From AE-B3B sp964543295 (GTDB lineage: Bacteria > Aerophobota > Aerophobia > Aerophobales > AE-B3A): DNA of 64,000 nt. Both the position numbers and the translations under genes were made by a program. Location: assembly GCA_964543295.1 (NCBI GenBank), contig CAZIXA010000004.1, forward strand, positions 33,344-97,343. Direction: 5' to 3'. The notes under the pieces were generated by a model. It did no database searches. It had not been told where the DNA came from and saw nothing but the letters and a program-made list of their open reading frames with translations. Of the stretch, positions 11,490-20,744 are shown one piece after another (position 1 is the first letter of the stretch; each line of letters opens with the position of its first letter).

Positions 11490-13838
11490 TCACTCTCGCC
11501 TGAGACTGGCTCCTAAATGCTCTTTCAATAACTTTACTATGGCTTGCTGAATGCTATCTACCTCCTCATCTTTTAAGGTTCTATCCGAACATCGAAAAGT
11601 CAAAGAATAGGCAAGACTTTTATAACGAGGAGGAATAGGTCCTCCCCGATAAATATCAAAAAACTCAGCTTTCTCCAACCACTTTCCTCCTGCCTTGATA
11701 ATCTTCTCTTTAACTCTTTCGGCTGGGATTTCTTCTTTGACCACCAGAGCTAAGTCACGTCGAATAGAAGGAAACTTTGGAAGCGGTTTAAATCTCTTTT
11801 CCAGGCTATGAGAAGACAGAAGATAAGGGAAAACATACTCAAATAGATATAGGGGGAAAGAGAGCTGGAAGTTTTCGGCGATTTTCTGGTTAAGTCTTCC
11901 CAGTCTCCCAATGGGGGTTTCCCCCTTTTTAACTTCAGCTCTCTGTTGAGAAGAAAGGTAAGGACAATCACAGGGGGTATATTCCACTTCCTTTATGTTC
12001 AGACCATCCAGGAGAGTTTCCCCTATTCCTTTCAAAGAAAAAAAGTCAAACCCTTTTTTCAAGACTAATCCGGCCAAGAGAGGAGTTTCCTGGAAAGGGT
12101 GATCTTTCTTGAAGATAGTTGCTAATTCAAAAATACGCAATTCCTCTATCCCCTGATTGAGATTATGACCGACAATGGCTAATAAACGAGGAAAAAGATG
12201 GCTGGTTAGAATCTCTCCTTGCGTAGATAGAGGATTTCTGATCTTTATTTCCTCCTTAAGGGAAAAACTGGCCTTTTTAAAGAGACTTTCCTCACTGAGG
12301 CCGCTTGCTATAACTTCATAGAACCCCAACCCTTTCAGGATTTCCCTTATCTTTTTTCTATAAAGTTCCTCAAGAGGCTCGCGAGATTCCTCGCCTCCTA
12401 AAGGGGGAAAGCTTATCCTTAACCGATTGTATCCATAAAACCTGGCTATTTCCTCAATGAGATCTATTTCCCTGTTGATATCAGGTCTAAAAGAGGGGAT
12501 ACCTATCCTCCAGTTTTTCTCTTTTCCCTCAACGTCAAATTGTAGACTCTCGAGAATCTGCTTCATTCTGCCCGAGGAGATTTGACTTCCCAGAATTCGA
12601 CGGGTCCGAGAAGGACGAAGAAAAGTCCATCGTTTCCTTACCGGCAGCGATCCTGCCTGCCGGATGGGTCCCTCAATCTCCCCCCCCGCTACTGTTTGGA
12701 GAAGAAAAGCGGCTCTATCCAGAGCTTTCTTTACCCCTGAAGGATCCACGGTTTTTTCAAATCTATGGGAAGCCTCAGTGCTCAAATCTATTCTTCTGGA
12801 GGTTCGCTGGATACCCACCGGATCAAAGTAGGCCGCCTCCAGAAGAATATTTCTGGTAGCTTGAGTAATCTGAGAATCTTGTCCCCCCATAACTCCAGCT
12901 AAGGCAATCGGTGCTGCTGCGTCAGCGATAACCAACATATCCTCATCAAGCTCTCGTTCGATTTCATCCAAGGTAATTAGAATCTCATCATTTTTTGCCC
13001 GGCGAACTATTATCTTGTGGTCGGTAATGAGCCTATAATCAAAAGCATGAAGAGGTTGACCCATCTCCCACAAAACATAATTAGTAATGTCCACTATGTT
13101 ATTAATGGGTTTAGCTCCGGAGAGGATAATCTTTTGCCAAAGCCAAAGAGGGGAAGGTCCCACTTTTACATTCTTTATCAGGCGAGCACTGTAGTAAGGA
13201 CAAAGATCGCTATCCCTTATCTCTATCTGAACCTCCTCGAGCGTGCTTATCTTATCTTCTCTTATCCTATAAGAAGGTAAATGCAGTGGGTGGTGAGTGA
13301 GGGCTGCAATTTCCCTTGCTATTCCCAGTATAGAAAGGCAATCGCCGCGGTTAGGCGTTATCTCTAGATCCAGGACAGTATCTTCCAGGTCCAAAGCTTC
13401 AGATAGATTTATTCCTGGGCCAAGATATGAGGGAAGCACCATAACTCCTGATTGATCCTTACCCAATCCAAGCTCATCCTCTGAGCAGATTGTTCCCGGA
13501 GAATCCACTCCCCGCACTTTTACCTTTCTTACCTTTATTCCCCCCCGAAGCACTGCTCCCTCCAAGGCTACCGGGACCATCAAATGTGGTTTGATATTAG
13601 GTGCCCCGCAGACAAGGGAAATAAATTTACCTCCTATATCTACCCTAACCAGCTTTATTTTATCCGCATTAGGATGAGGCCCAATGGAAAGAATTCTCCC
13701 TACTACAATCTTTTCGAGTTTACCGAAGGACTCCACTGCCCTTACCTCAAGACCGAGGTTGGTCAACTGCTCAGCTAGCTCCTCCGGAGAAAAAGTAAAA
13801 TCAACTATTTTTTTGAGGTACTGATAAGAGACTCTCAT
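11490..13838 (-). CDS. pheT: Phenylalanyl-tRNA synthetase beta subunit
   Basis: The beta chain of PheRS, about 782 residues (E. coli 795). It has the EMAP-type tRNA-binding domain near the N-terminus (VGRILSIGPHPNADKIKLVRVDIG region), the B3/B4 editing domain, B5, the catalytic-like core and the C-terminal ferredoxin-fold anticodon-binding domain (KFPSIRRDLALVV). I chose ATG at 13838 because AAAGGAT lies 6-8 bases upstream and the family starts MRVSYxxLK; the frame extends 8 codons further. pheS, which normally precedes pheT, is absent: the next gene upstream is the divergent purF. The rRNA operon follows on the same strand. Confidence 0.95.
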   Translation of the reverse strand: MRVSYQYLKKIVDFTFSPEELAEQLTNLGLEVRAVESFGKLEKIVVGRILSIGPHPNADKIKLVRVDIGGKFISLVCGAPNIKPHLMVPVALEGAVLRGGIKVRKVKVRGVDSPGTICSEDELGLGKDQSGVMVLPSYLGPGINLSEALDLEDTVLDLEITPNRGDCLSILGIAREIAALTHHPLHLPSYRIREDKISTLEEVQIEIRDSDLCPYYSARLIKNVKVGPSPLWLWQKIILSGAKPINNIVDITNYVLWEMGQPLHAFDYRLITDHKIIVRRAKNDEILITLDEIERELDEDMLVIADAAAPIALAGVMGGQDSQITQATRNILLEAAYFDPVGIQRTSRRIDLSTEASHRFEKTVDPSGVKKALDRAAFLLQTVAGGEIEGPIRQAGSLPVRKRWTFLRPSRTRRILGSQISSGRMKQILESLQFDVEGKEKNWRIGIPSFRPDINREIDLIEEIARFYGYNRLRISFPPLGGEESREPLEELYRKKIREILKGLGFYEVIASGLSEESLFKKASFSLKEEIKIRNPLSTQGEILTSHLFPRLLAIVGHNLNQGIEELRIFELATIFKKDHPFQETPLLAGLVLKKGFDFFSLKGIGETLLDGLNIKEVEYTPCDCPYLSSQQRAEVKKGETPIGRLGRLNQKIAENFQLSFPLYLFEYVFPYLLSSHSLEKRFKPLPKFPSIRRDLALVVKEEIPAERVKEKIIKAGGKWLEKAEFFDIYRGGPIPPRYKSLAYSLTFRCSDRTLKDEEVDSIQQAIVKLLKEHLGASLRRE

Positions 13839-13864
13839 CTTTATCCTTTTTGGCTTAGTCACTT

Positions 13865-13893
13865 TTTATACAATAGACCAGCCTCTTTGTCAA
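13865..13893 (-). promoter_or_regulatory. pheT promoter
   Basis: Minus-strand TTGACA (13888-13893) and TATAAA (13865-13870) with a 17-base spacer, about 27 bases before the pheT start. It supports pheT being transcribed without pheS. Confidence 0.65.
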
Positions 13894-13947
13894 ATTCTTA
13901 ACCTCCATTTCCGTTAAAGCTGGCTTTCTGGAAAAGGGCCTTTTGAT

Positions 13948-13976
13948 TTGACAGGGGTGGGGGGAAGTTATAGAAT
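13948..13976 (+). promoter_or_regulatory. purF promoter
   Basis: Plus-strand TTGACA (13948-13953) and TAGAAT (13971-13976) with a 17-base spacer. The predicted start would fall at the purF ribosome binding site, giving an extremely short leader, so this site is less certain than the divergent pheT promoter. Confidence 0.5.
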
Positions 13977-13995
13977 AACCAAAGGAGGATAAGTC

Positions 13996-15387
13996 TTGCA
14001 CGAGAAATGCGGCATTTTTGGGATCTATAACCATCGCCAGGCGGCCAGGCTGACTTACCTTGGACTCTACGCTCTTCAACACCGTGGGCAGGAGAGTGCC
14101 GGAATAGTCTCTTCAGATGGATTTAATGTAGCTACTCATCGGGGAATGGGCCTGGTAGACAAAGTTTTTAATGATGAGGTATTAAGATCTCTTCCCGGTC
14201 ATCTGGCTATCGGGCATAATCGTTATTCAACCATGGGCTCAGCTAGCTTGGCCAATACGCAGCCCTTGCTGGTGAGTTTTTTTGGAAAGGGAATTGCGCT
14301 TTCTCACAACGGAAATCTTATCAATGCGCAAGAGCTAAGAGAAGAACTGGAATCAGGGGGATCGATTTTTCAGTCTACTATGGACACCGAGATCATCGTG
14401 CATTTACTCACCAAGTTTTCCAAATCTCTAGGGAAAAGGCAGGCTCTTTTGGAAGCCTTAAGGCGAGTAAAAGGTGCTTATTCCTTGCTTGTTCTTTCTG
14501 GTCATGAACTTATTGGAGCCCGAGATCCCCAGGGATTTCGCCCTCTTGTTTTGGGCAGGTTGGGGAAGAGTTTTCTTCTGGCTTCAGAGACCTGTGCCTT
14601 TGACCTTCTGGGAGCGAAATACCTAAGAGAGATAGAGCCTGGAGAGATATTGGTGATAGGGGAAGAGGGGTTAAAATCTTTGTCTCTGGGGCCAAAGGAA
14701 AGGATTGCCCAGTGTATCTTTGAGCACATCTACTTTGCCCGTCCTGATAGTCTTGTCTTTGGAGAGAGCGTTCATAAGGTAAGGGAGAGGTTAGGAAGGC
14801 GTCTGGCTCAGGAGAAACCATCCCGGGCAGATCTGGTGATTCCTGTTCCAGATTCAGGAGTCTCGGCCTCTTTGGGCTATGCTCGAGAGAGCAGTATTCC
14901 CTATGGTATGGGGTTAACCAGAAACCACTATATAGGAAGAACCTTCATCCAGCCCATCCAGTTCGTTCGGGACATCGAGGTGAAGATAAAGTTAAATCCT
15001 ATACGCGACGTTCTCCAGGGGAAAAAAATTGTTCTGGTAGATGATTCTATCGTCAGAGGCACCACTTCCAGGAAGATAATTCGTCTCTTAAGAAAAGGAG
15101 GAGCAAAAGAGGTTCATTTCCGCATCTCCTCTCCCCCAATCAAATTTCCCTGCTTTTTTGGAATTGATACGCCGGTTCAAAGAGAGCTCATCGCTTCCTC
15201 TCACAGTGTAGAGGAGATAAGGCAAAAGCTGGAGGCAGATACTCTTGGGTACCTGAGTTTAGAGGGACTTCTCAGCTGCGTCAAGAATCCCAAGAATTAT
15301 TGTACTGCTTGCTTTAGCGGTAATTATCCCCTCAAGGTTCGTCCCCGCACTAAGTATATATTTGAGACCAAAAGAGTGGGTGCGTAG
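13996..15387 (+). CDS. purF: Amidophosphoribosyltransferase
   Basis: The first committed enzyme of purine synthesis, converting PRPP and glutamine to phosphoribosylamine in the cytoplasm. The 463-residue product starts from TTG after AAAGGAGG. A propeptide of only four residues precedes Cys5 (CGIFGIY), the N-terminal nucleophile of the glutaminase domain. The phosphoribosyltransferase domain has the PRPP loop IVLVDDSIVRGTT. Cysteines near the C-terminus (CxxNPKNYCTACFSG) match the iron-sulfur cluster ligands of the Bacillus-type enzyme. No other pur gene is adjacent, although a PurN-like formyltransferase lies at 23.5 kb. Confidence 0.95.
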   Translation: MHEKCGIFGIYNHRQAARLTYLGLYALQHRGQESAGIVSSDGFNVATHRGMGLVDKVFNDEVLRSLPGHLAIGHNRYSTMGSASLANTQPLLVSFFGKGIALSHNGNLINAQELREELESGGSIFQSTMDTEIIVHLLTKFSKSLGKRQALLEALRRVKGAYSLLVLSGHELIGARDPQGFRPLVLGRLGKSFLLASETCAFDLLGAKYLREIEPGEILVIGEEGLKSLSLGPKERIAQCIFEHIYFARPDSLVFGESVHKVRERLGRRLAQEKPSRADLVIPVPDSGVSASLGYARESSIPYGMGLTRNHYIGRTFIQPIQFVRDIEVKIKLNPIRDVLQGKKIVLVDDSIVRGTTSRKIIRLLRKGGAKEVHFRISSPPIKFPCFFGIDTPVQRELIASSHSVEEIRQKLEADTLGYLSLEGLLSCVKNPKNYCTACFSGNYPLKVRPRTKYIFETKRVGA

Positions 15388-15485
15388 AATAATAAAATGA
15401 CTGAGCAGTCAGTAACTTACCGTCAAGTACGGATACTTGCAAGCATGATATATGAAATGACTGGCATCTTATCATACTAGATTTA

Positions 15486-15514
15486 CCCCGTTAGATGCTC
15501 CCTATCTAACGGGG
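15486..15514. terminator. Hairpin between convergent purF and RRM gene
   Basis: A perfect 11-bp stem, CCCCGTTAGAT with its complement around a 7-base loop, lies between the ends of two convergent genes. The flanks have short T runs on both strands, so it may end transcription from both sides. Confidence 0.7.
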
Positions 15515-15548
15515 TTTACCACTAAATTCGGATTATCTCTCAGTTATT

Positions 15549-15815
15549 CTAATATCTTCGATAATCTCTTCTTTCTCTACTTCTAGGTGGGCGAGCTTCG
15601 TCAACTTTCAAGTTACGTCCTTTGAAATCGGAACCGTTCAATGCTTCTTTTGCTTTTTCAGCTTCTGATGAGTTAGACATTTCAACAAATCCAAAACCTC
15701 TACCTTCAATTATGTTAACCTGTCTAACTTCACCATAATTGGAAAACAACTCTTCCAACTGCTCCTTAGTTACAGAAAAACTAAGATTTCCTACGTAAAG
15801 TTTGCTACCTTGCAT
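15549..15815 (-). CDS. RRM-type RNA-binding protein
   Basis: An 88-residue single-RRM protein. RNP2 is KLYVGNL and RNP1 is RGFGFVEM; the tail is short and arginine-rich (RPPRSRERRDYRRY). Such glycine- or arginine-tailed RRM proteins bind RNA and are often cold-induced. ATG at 15815 follows a strong AAAGGAGG; the longer upstream frame is not needed. It is monocistronic and convergent with purF. Confidence 0.9.
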   Translation of the reverse strand: MQGSKLYVGNLSFSVTKEQLEELFSNYGEVRQVNIIEGRGFGFVEMSNSSEAEKAKEALNGSDFKGRNLKVDEARPPRSRERRDYRRY

Positions 15816-16049
15816 TCTGACCTCCTTTTGGTCTTTGTTTCTCTCTGTCAAATAATGTTTCTTTTGGAGGTAGAAGCAAGATAACGATTCTAACCTCTCT
15901 AACGGCAACATTATTAAACACAAGAGAACCCTCATTAAAAACTTGTTTCAGAAGATTTGATTGAGTATTCTTATCACCTCCTTCAGTATTTACCAGTCAT
16001 TTCAGATAACGGTCACCTGGTCCTGGCAAAGTGGGAAAATTTCACTAAG

Positions 16050-16691
16050 CTACCCTAAAAGGCCCCAGGGCATTCCGGTAAGAAGCATGCTTAACCTGAG
16101 AACCAGCATGAAGATAAAGTTCAAAACCCCGCTTATGAGCAAGATAATGAGGATGATGAAGCCAAAGGGTTCAATTCTGCTCAATCGGTAACTATACTCC
16201 TCGGGGAGAAGCCCGGTCAAAATTCGGGAGCCATCCAAAGGAGGGATGGGAATTAAATTGAAGATGACCAGCAAGAGATTGATGGTGACTCCGTAAAAAA
16301 GAATGATGGCGGCTAGAGATGCGGGAATGGCCAAAAGGCGAAAAAGAAGAGCCAAAACAAGAGCGATGCCGATATTGGTGGCCGGACCTGCCAGTCCAAT
16401 CCACATCATATCTCGCTTGGGATCATTTAGATTATAAGGATTTATGGGAACCGGTTTGGCCCAGCCAAATATGAACCCCGGAGCTCCAAAAATGCTCATC
16501 AGGATCATAATGCCTGGCAGAAGGATGGAACCAATAGGGTCCAAATGAGGGATGGGATTGAGGGTAATCCTTCCTGCCTGTCTTGCCGTGGGGTCACCAT
16601 GATACTCAGCCGCTAGCCCATGGGCACATTCATGCAGGATTATCGAGAAAAGCAAAATTATCAGTGAAGAAAATAACAGCAGCACTCTCAT
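16050..16691 (-). CDS. M50-family (site-2 protease) membrane protein
   Basis: A 213-residue membrane metalloprotease of the small M50 group. The zinc motif HECAH lies in the first membrane segment, and the second metal-ligand region is PIPPLDGSRIL. Several more hydrophobic segments are present. The N-terminal PDZ domain of RseP-type proteases is absent, as usual for this group. The ATG overlaps the stop of the upstream gene (ATGA), so the two are translationally coupled. Substrate is unknown. Confidence 0.9.
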   Translation of the reverse strand: MRVLLLFSSLIILLFSIILHECAHGLAAEYHGDPTARQAGRITLNPIPHLDPIGSILLPGIMILMSIFGAPGFIFGWAKPVPINPYNLNDPKRDMMWIGLAGPATNIGIALVLALLFRLLAIPASLAAIILFYGVTINLLLVIFNLIPIPPLDGSRILTGLLPEEYSYRLSRIEPFGFIILIILLISGVLNFIFMLVLRLSMLLTGMPWGLLG

Positions 16692-19291
16692 TTTTTCTCC
16701 TTAAGGGGAAAATTATCCCCTACATACTTTATTTCCTCTTCCTTCGTCCTTATCCTTCCGTCCAAGCGAGCTTTTTTTAGTTCCTCCAGAATCTGACTGA
16801 ACCTTGGGGAGGGTGAGTAGCCAAGACGTTTAAGGTCATTTCCGTCTATCTCAACTTTCACCTGCTTCAATTTTGTTAGATAATGGAATATCCGGCGTTC
16901 CAGCATTTTATCTCTCGTTTTAGCTATAGCAAATAATAGAACCTCCTGAGAAAAGGGCTCAAGCAAATGGTAAATAAGACTCGGAGCAAGTGATCCGGAA
17001 ATACTTAGCTCCTTAACTATCTTTTCTGCCTCAAGTCTACCGCTGATAAGGGAATTCCTTTCTTCTTTACTAAAGCGGTATCTTTGACAGAATTCTTCTA
17101 CCTCAACCTGACTCATATCATCTAATAACAATAACAGACGAATCAGCCACCTCTTGACTTTTCTGGAGAAAAGAATCTGGAAACGGGCAAAGATATCCAC
17201 TAGATAGTCTAGTTTTTTTTCTTTTTCCAGGGTAAGCTGGAGCTTAGGATGAACAGCCTCAAGAACACCCACTTGTTGCATGCGATGAATGACTTTACCC
17301 GGTTTGTCTTCCTCTAGAATTTGAATCAATTCTTCCCGAATCCTTTCTCCACTCAATCGGCTCAGAGCTTTACTTCTAAGGGCTTCTCCCATTAGCCTGG
17401 CCGTACGCTCCTCCAAGGTAAAGGCGTATCTCTGCTCGAATCTTACTGCACGAAAGACTCTGGTTGGATCTTCGGTAAAGCTATCTTCATGTAAAACTCT
17501 CACCTTCTTTTGCTCAAGGTCAATCTGTCCGCCAAAGAAATCTATCAAATTTCCAAATCTTTCAGGGGCAAGATCGATGGCCATAGTATTTACGACGAAA
17601 TCCCGACGAGAAAGGTCCTCCTGCAGAGAAGCTGGTTCAATCTCAGGCAGAGCAGCCGGCTGCGGATAAAACTCCTTGCGGGCAGTGGCAACATCCAGTT
17701 TAAAAGCGTCGGGAAGAGTAAGAACGGCTGTTCTGAATTCGGTGTGCTTTTTTACTTCTCCACCCAATGCCCTGGCAAATTGAGCGGCAAACTCGATCCC
17801 ATCTCCCTCAATGACCAAATCTATATCTAGATTCCCTATCCCCAACAAGAGATCGCGCACGAATCCGCCCACTATGAAGGCTCTGTATCCTAGCTCGGCA
17901 GCTATCTGGCCAGCTTGTCTGAGAATTCGATGAACTCTCTTGGGAACCCTTGTCTCGAGCAAATTTTTAAGGTTCTCCCTGTTTTTGCTTACCCTCAGGT
18001 TCTTTTTTCTCTCATGAAAAGCCTCTAAGAGGTCGGAACCGGTAATAATCCCCACGAGCTTTCCCCCTTCCATGACCAAAAGTCTTCGGGTTTCTTCCTC
18101 TATCATAACTTGTTGAGCTTTCTTAATTGAGACAGAGGGAGAGATAACCGTAACTTTAGGGGAAAGGTGACTTTTTAAGGGAACTTTTTCCGAATTATGA
18201 GCCATAAGATGGTCTATTTTTTCGCGCGAAATTATTCCTACCACCTTTCCGTCATCCATCACCGGAAGGTCCTCCACCTCGTACTCACTTAGTATCTTTT
18301 TTGCCTCCTTAAGTAAAGTCACAGGTGAGGCTGTCCTGACGGGAGAACTCATTACCTCACTTACAGTGACTCGTGGTTCTATTTTATCTTCGAGAACTTG
18401 ATAGAGCTTGTGCTCTAGCTTCCTGAGGTCGCCTTCTTTAATCAAGGCTGAGGCAGCGAAGTTATGTCCACCTCCCCCGAAAACGGAAAGTATCTCACTT
18501 ACGTTGACCGAGGGGGTTCTGCTCCTACCGAGGAGGTAAGTTCGATCTTTGGACTTTATGAGAGTAAAAACCACCTCCAGGTTTCTCAAATCGATGAGCT
18601 TATGTAGAGGAAGGGAAAGTCCTCCTACAAATTCGTCAATTTCAGTAACTATTACCACCACCTCAACTCCATTAATTAGCCTCATTTTAGCCTTTTTCAA
18701 GAAATCATTGAGAAGCAAGTTCTGCTTTTCCGTGAGCTGTTCATTTAAAAAACTGGAGATAAGCTCGAGGTTAGCTCCCTGAGAAAGGAGAAATCCTGCT
18801 GCCTCAAGGTCCAAAGAGGTGGTTGAGGTAAAACTTAAAGAGCCAGTGTCCTCATAAATTCCCAGAGCAAAAAGAGTCGCCTCCGCCGGGGCAATGGAAA
18901 TACCTTGTTCCTTTATTATATGGACCAAGATACTAGTGGTTGCACCTATTTCTTTGCACACGCCCCCATCTCCCTTTATGTCCTGAGGATGAGGAGGATG
19001 ATGGTCATATAGGTGAATTTCCACTTGCCTTTTTCCGATAAGCTCACGGAAAATCCCTATACGATTAATCCAGCGGGTGTCTACTAGGATAAGACGATCT
19101 ACAGTATCAAGGTTAACTTTTTTTACAGCGACATCCTGCAATATCTTTCCATAAACACAGATAAATTGACTTACTTCCTTGGCTACTGATCCGGGAAGGC
19201 ATATCTTGGCCTCAGGATAAAGTTTCCTTGCCGCCACCGTAGCAGCAAGGCCATCAAAGTCTGTCCCTGTATGAGTGGTAATTATCTGCAT
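16688..19291 (-). CDS. DHH + CBS + CCA/poly(A) nucleotidyltransferase fusion
   Basis: An 867-residue three-part protein. Residues about 1-300 are a DHH/DHHA1 phosphoesterase (TGTDFDG, LVDTRW, DHHPP, GGGGHNFAASA). Residues about 310-430 are a CBS pair (two repeats starting VSEVMSSPVRTASP). Residues about 450-840 are a class II nucleotidyltransferase (IVGGFVRDLLLG with LDIDLVIEGDG, RRDFVVNTMAI, RAVRFEQRY). Class II enzymes add CCA or A tails to RNA; the DHH half may degrade nucleotides or oligoRNA. This fusion is known from several thermophilic and anaerobic lineages. The local tRNAs encode CCA, so tRNA repair or A-addition is plausible. No strong ribosome binding site is visible before the ATG. 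Confidence 0.9.
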   Translation of the reverse strand: MQIITTHTGTDFDGLAATVAARKLYPEAKICLPGSVAKEVSQFICVYGKILQDVAVKKVNLDTVDRLILVDTRWINRIGIFRELIGKRQVEIHLYDHHPPHPQDIKGDGGVCKEIGATTSILVHIIKEQGISIAPAEATLFALGIYEDTGSLSFTSTTSLDLEAAGFLLSQGANLELISSFLNEQLTEKQNLLLNDFLKKAKMRLINGVEVVVIVTEIDEFVGGLSLPLHKLIDLRNLEVVFTLIKSKDRTYLLGRSRTPSVNVSEILSVFGGGGHNFAASALIKEGDLRKLEHKLYQVLEDKIEPRVTVSEVMSSPVRTASPVTLLKEAKKILSEYEVEDLPVMDDGKVVGIISREKIDHLMAHNSEKVPLKSHLSPKVTVISPSVSIKKAQQVMIEEETRRLLVMEGGKLVGIITGSDLLEAFHERKKNLRVSKNRENLKNLLETRVPKRVHRILRQAGQIAAELGYRAFIVGGFVRDLLLGIGNLDIDLVIEGDGIEFAAQFARALGGEVKKHTEFRTAVLTLPDAFKLDVATARKEFYPQPAALPEIEPASLQEDLSRRDFVVNTMAIDLAPERFGNLIDFFGGQIDLEQKKVRVLHEDSFTEDPTRVFRAVRFEQRYAFTLEERTARLMGEALRSKALSRLSGERIREELIQILEEDKPGKVIHRMQQVGVLEAVHPKLQLTLEKEKKLDYLVDIFARFQILFSRKVKRWLIRLLLLLDDMSQVEVEEFCQRYRFSKEERNSLISGRLEAEKIVKELSISGSLAPSLIYHLLEPFSQEVLLFAIAKTRDKMLERRIFHYLTKLKQVKVEIDGNDLKRLGYSPSPRFSQILEELKKARLDGRIRTKEEEIKYVGDNFPLKEKK

Positions 19292-19347
19292 TTTTGGTAT
19301 CCGACTGGAATTAAAATATCAGATTGAGCCTGGCTGTCAAGGAAGGC

Positions 19348-20217
19348 TCAAGCTCGGGGGTGGTATTTTTTATAGACCTTTTTCAGGCGTTCCTGGGTTA
19401 TGTGAGTGTAGATCTGAGTGGTAGAAATGTTGGTATGTCCTAGAAGTTCCTGTACGAAACGAAGATCGGCATCCCGGGAGAGAAGATGAGTGGCAAAAGA
19501 ATGGCGAAGAGTATGAGGCGAGATCTTTTTAGTTATACCAGCTTTTTGACTGTACTTCTTGATAATCTTCCAGCAGGCCTGTCGTGAAAGGCGCTTTCCA
19601 TAACGGTTACAAAACAGGGGTAGCAGGTTGGTGGTTTCTATCCTTCTTCTTCTCAAATAGAGCCTCACCCATCGGCAAGCTTCTCTTCCCAGAGGAACAA
19701 TGCGTTCCTTGGAGCCTTTACCCAGGACTTTTACCCATCCTCCTTTAAGATTTAAATCGGTGAGGTTAAGATTAATTAACTCCGATATACGAAGGCCAGC
19801 TCCATATATAACCTCCAAGATGGCCCTATCCCTGGATCCATATTGTTCATTAACAGATGGAGCCTCCAAAAGGGCCTCGACTTCTTTCTCGGAAAGGAAA
19901 GAAGGAATCTTTCTTCCCAGCCGAGGAGAGCTAATTCCCTCTACTGGATTATGATCAATCTTTCCCTCTGTGTAAAGGAACTTATAAAACATCCTCACTA
20001 CGGACAGCTTTCGATTTAGAGTGGAAGACTTATTCCCTTTTTCTCTTAAAGTGGCCAGGTAATTTCCGATCAGGGCTGAGTCTACCTGGAGAAATTCTTT
20101 TTTTAACCAGTCTCTGAACTGACAAAGATCTCTTCTATAAGCCTGTAAAGTATTAGGGGAAAGACCCCTTTCTATGGTCAAATAGTCAATAAAGGACTCA
20201 ATTGAATTACGAGACAA
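19348..20217 (-). CDS. xerD: Tyrosine recombinase XerC/XerD-like
   Basis: A 289-residue tyrosine recombinase. It has a SAM-like N-terminal domain (FIDYLTIERGLSPNTLQAYRRDL) and the catalytic set: Arg in GAGLRISEL, Lys in GKGSKER, HTLRHSFATH, the HTNISTT histidine and YTH tyrosine. Xer proteins resolve chromosome dimers at dif. It sits in a housekeeping operon, with an 11-base overlap with the upstream oxidoreductase gene, which argues for a chromosomal Xer rather than a phage integrase. XerC versus XerD cannot be fixed here. Confidence 0.9.
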   Translation of the reverse strand: MSRNSIESFIDYLTIERGLSPNTLQAYRRDLCQFRDWLKKEFLQVDSALIGNYLATLREKGNKSSTLNRKLSVVRMFYKFLYTEGKIDHNPVEGISSPRLGRKIPSFLSEKEVEALLEAPSVNEQYGSRDRAILEVIYGAGLRISELINLNLTDLNLKGGWVKVLGKGSKERIVPLGREACRWVRLYLRRRRIETTNLLPLFCNRYGKRLSRQACWKIIKKYSQKAGITKKISPHTLRHSFATHLLSRDADLRFVQELLGHTNISTTQIYTHITQERLKKVYKKYHPRA

Positions 20218-20743
20218 ACTGCTCGCCTTCTCTTAAAGCCTTCTCATTCAAGGAGAGAAGATCTAACTTATCGGCTGAAATCACTTGTTTAAAGGAGTCA
20301 ATTAGACTTTTTACCTCAACCACCCCTGTTTTTTTGACCCAGGCCCCCAGAGCAACCATGTTAGCAATGCGAGAGCTACCTATTCTCTCGGCTATTTCGT
20401 TGGCCGGAATCTTGATTATTTCTACATCCTCACGAAAAAGCTCCTCCTTAACGAGAGAACTATTGATGAGAGCCCTTCCTTTTGCTTTAATGCGAGGAAG
20501 AAACTTAAGATAGGAAGGATGACTCATCATAAGTGCATTTTGAGGATTAGCCACCAGCGGGGAAGCGATAGGCGAATCTGAAACTATCACTGTACAATTG
20601 GCTGTTCCTCCCCGCATCTCTGCTCCATAGGAGGGAAAGTAGACCACTTCCTTACCCTCCTTTAATCCGGCATAGGCGAGGAGTTTTCCGGCAAAGATTA
20701 TTCCCTGCCCTCCGAATCCAGCTATTATGAGTTCTTCATACAT
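20207..20743 (-). CDS. 2-oxoacid:ferredoxin oxidoreductase gamma subunit
   Basis: A 178-residue protein with the gamma-subunit signature GFGGQGIIFAGKLLAYAG followed by YGAEMRGGTANC. The family forms part of 2-oxoglutarate, pyruvate or branched-chain 2-oxoacid:ferredoxin oxidoreductases, which make acyl-CoA and reduced ferredoxin. Alpha and beta subunits are not adjacent: the upstream neighbour is a phosphohexomutase and the downstream one a Xer recombinase. A delta-like ferredoxin is encoded alone at 30.7 kb. The substrate cannot be told from gamma alone. Confidence 0.88.
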   Translation of the reverse strand: MYEELIIAGFGGQGIIFAGKLLAYAGLKEGKEVVYFPSYGAEMRGGTANCTVIVSDSPIASPLVANPQNALMMSHPSYLKFLPRIKAKGRALINSSLVKEELFREDVEIIKIPANEIAERIGSSRIANMVALGAWVKKTGVVEVKSLIDSFKQVISADKLDLLSLNEKALREGEQFVS

Positions 20744-20744
20744 T

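Noticed and set aside
15961..16191. 76-codon plus-strand frame upstream of the M50 gene end
   Set aside because: Largely antisense to the M50 gene and without conserved features.
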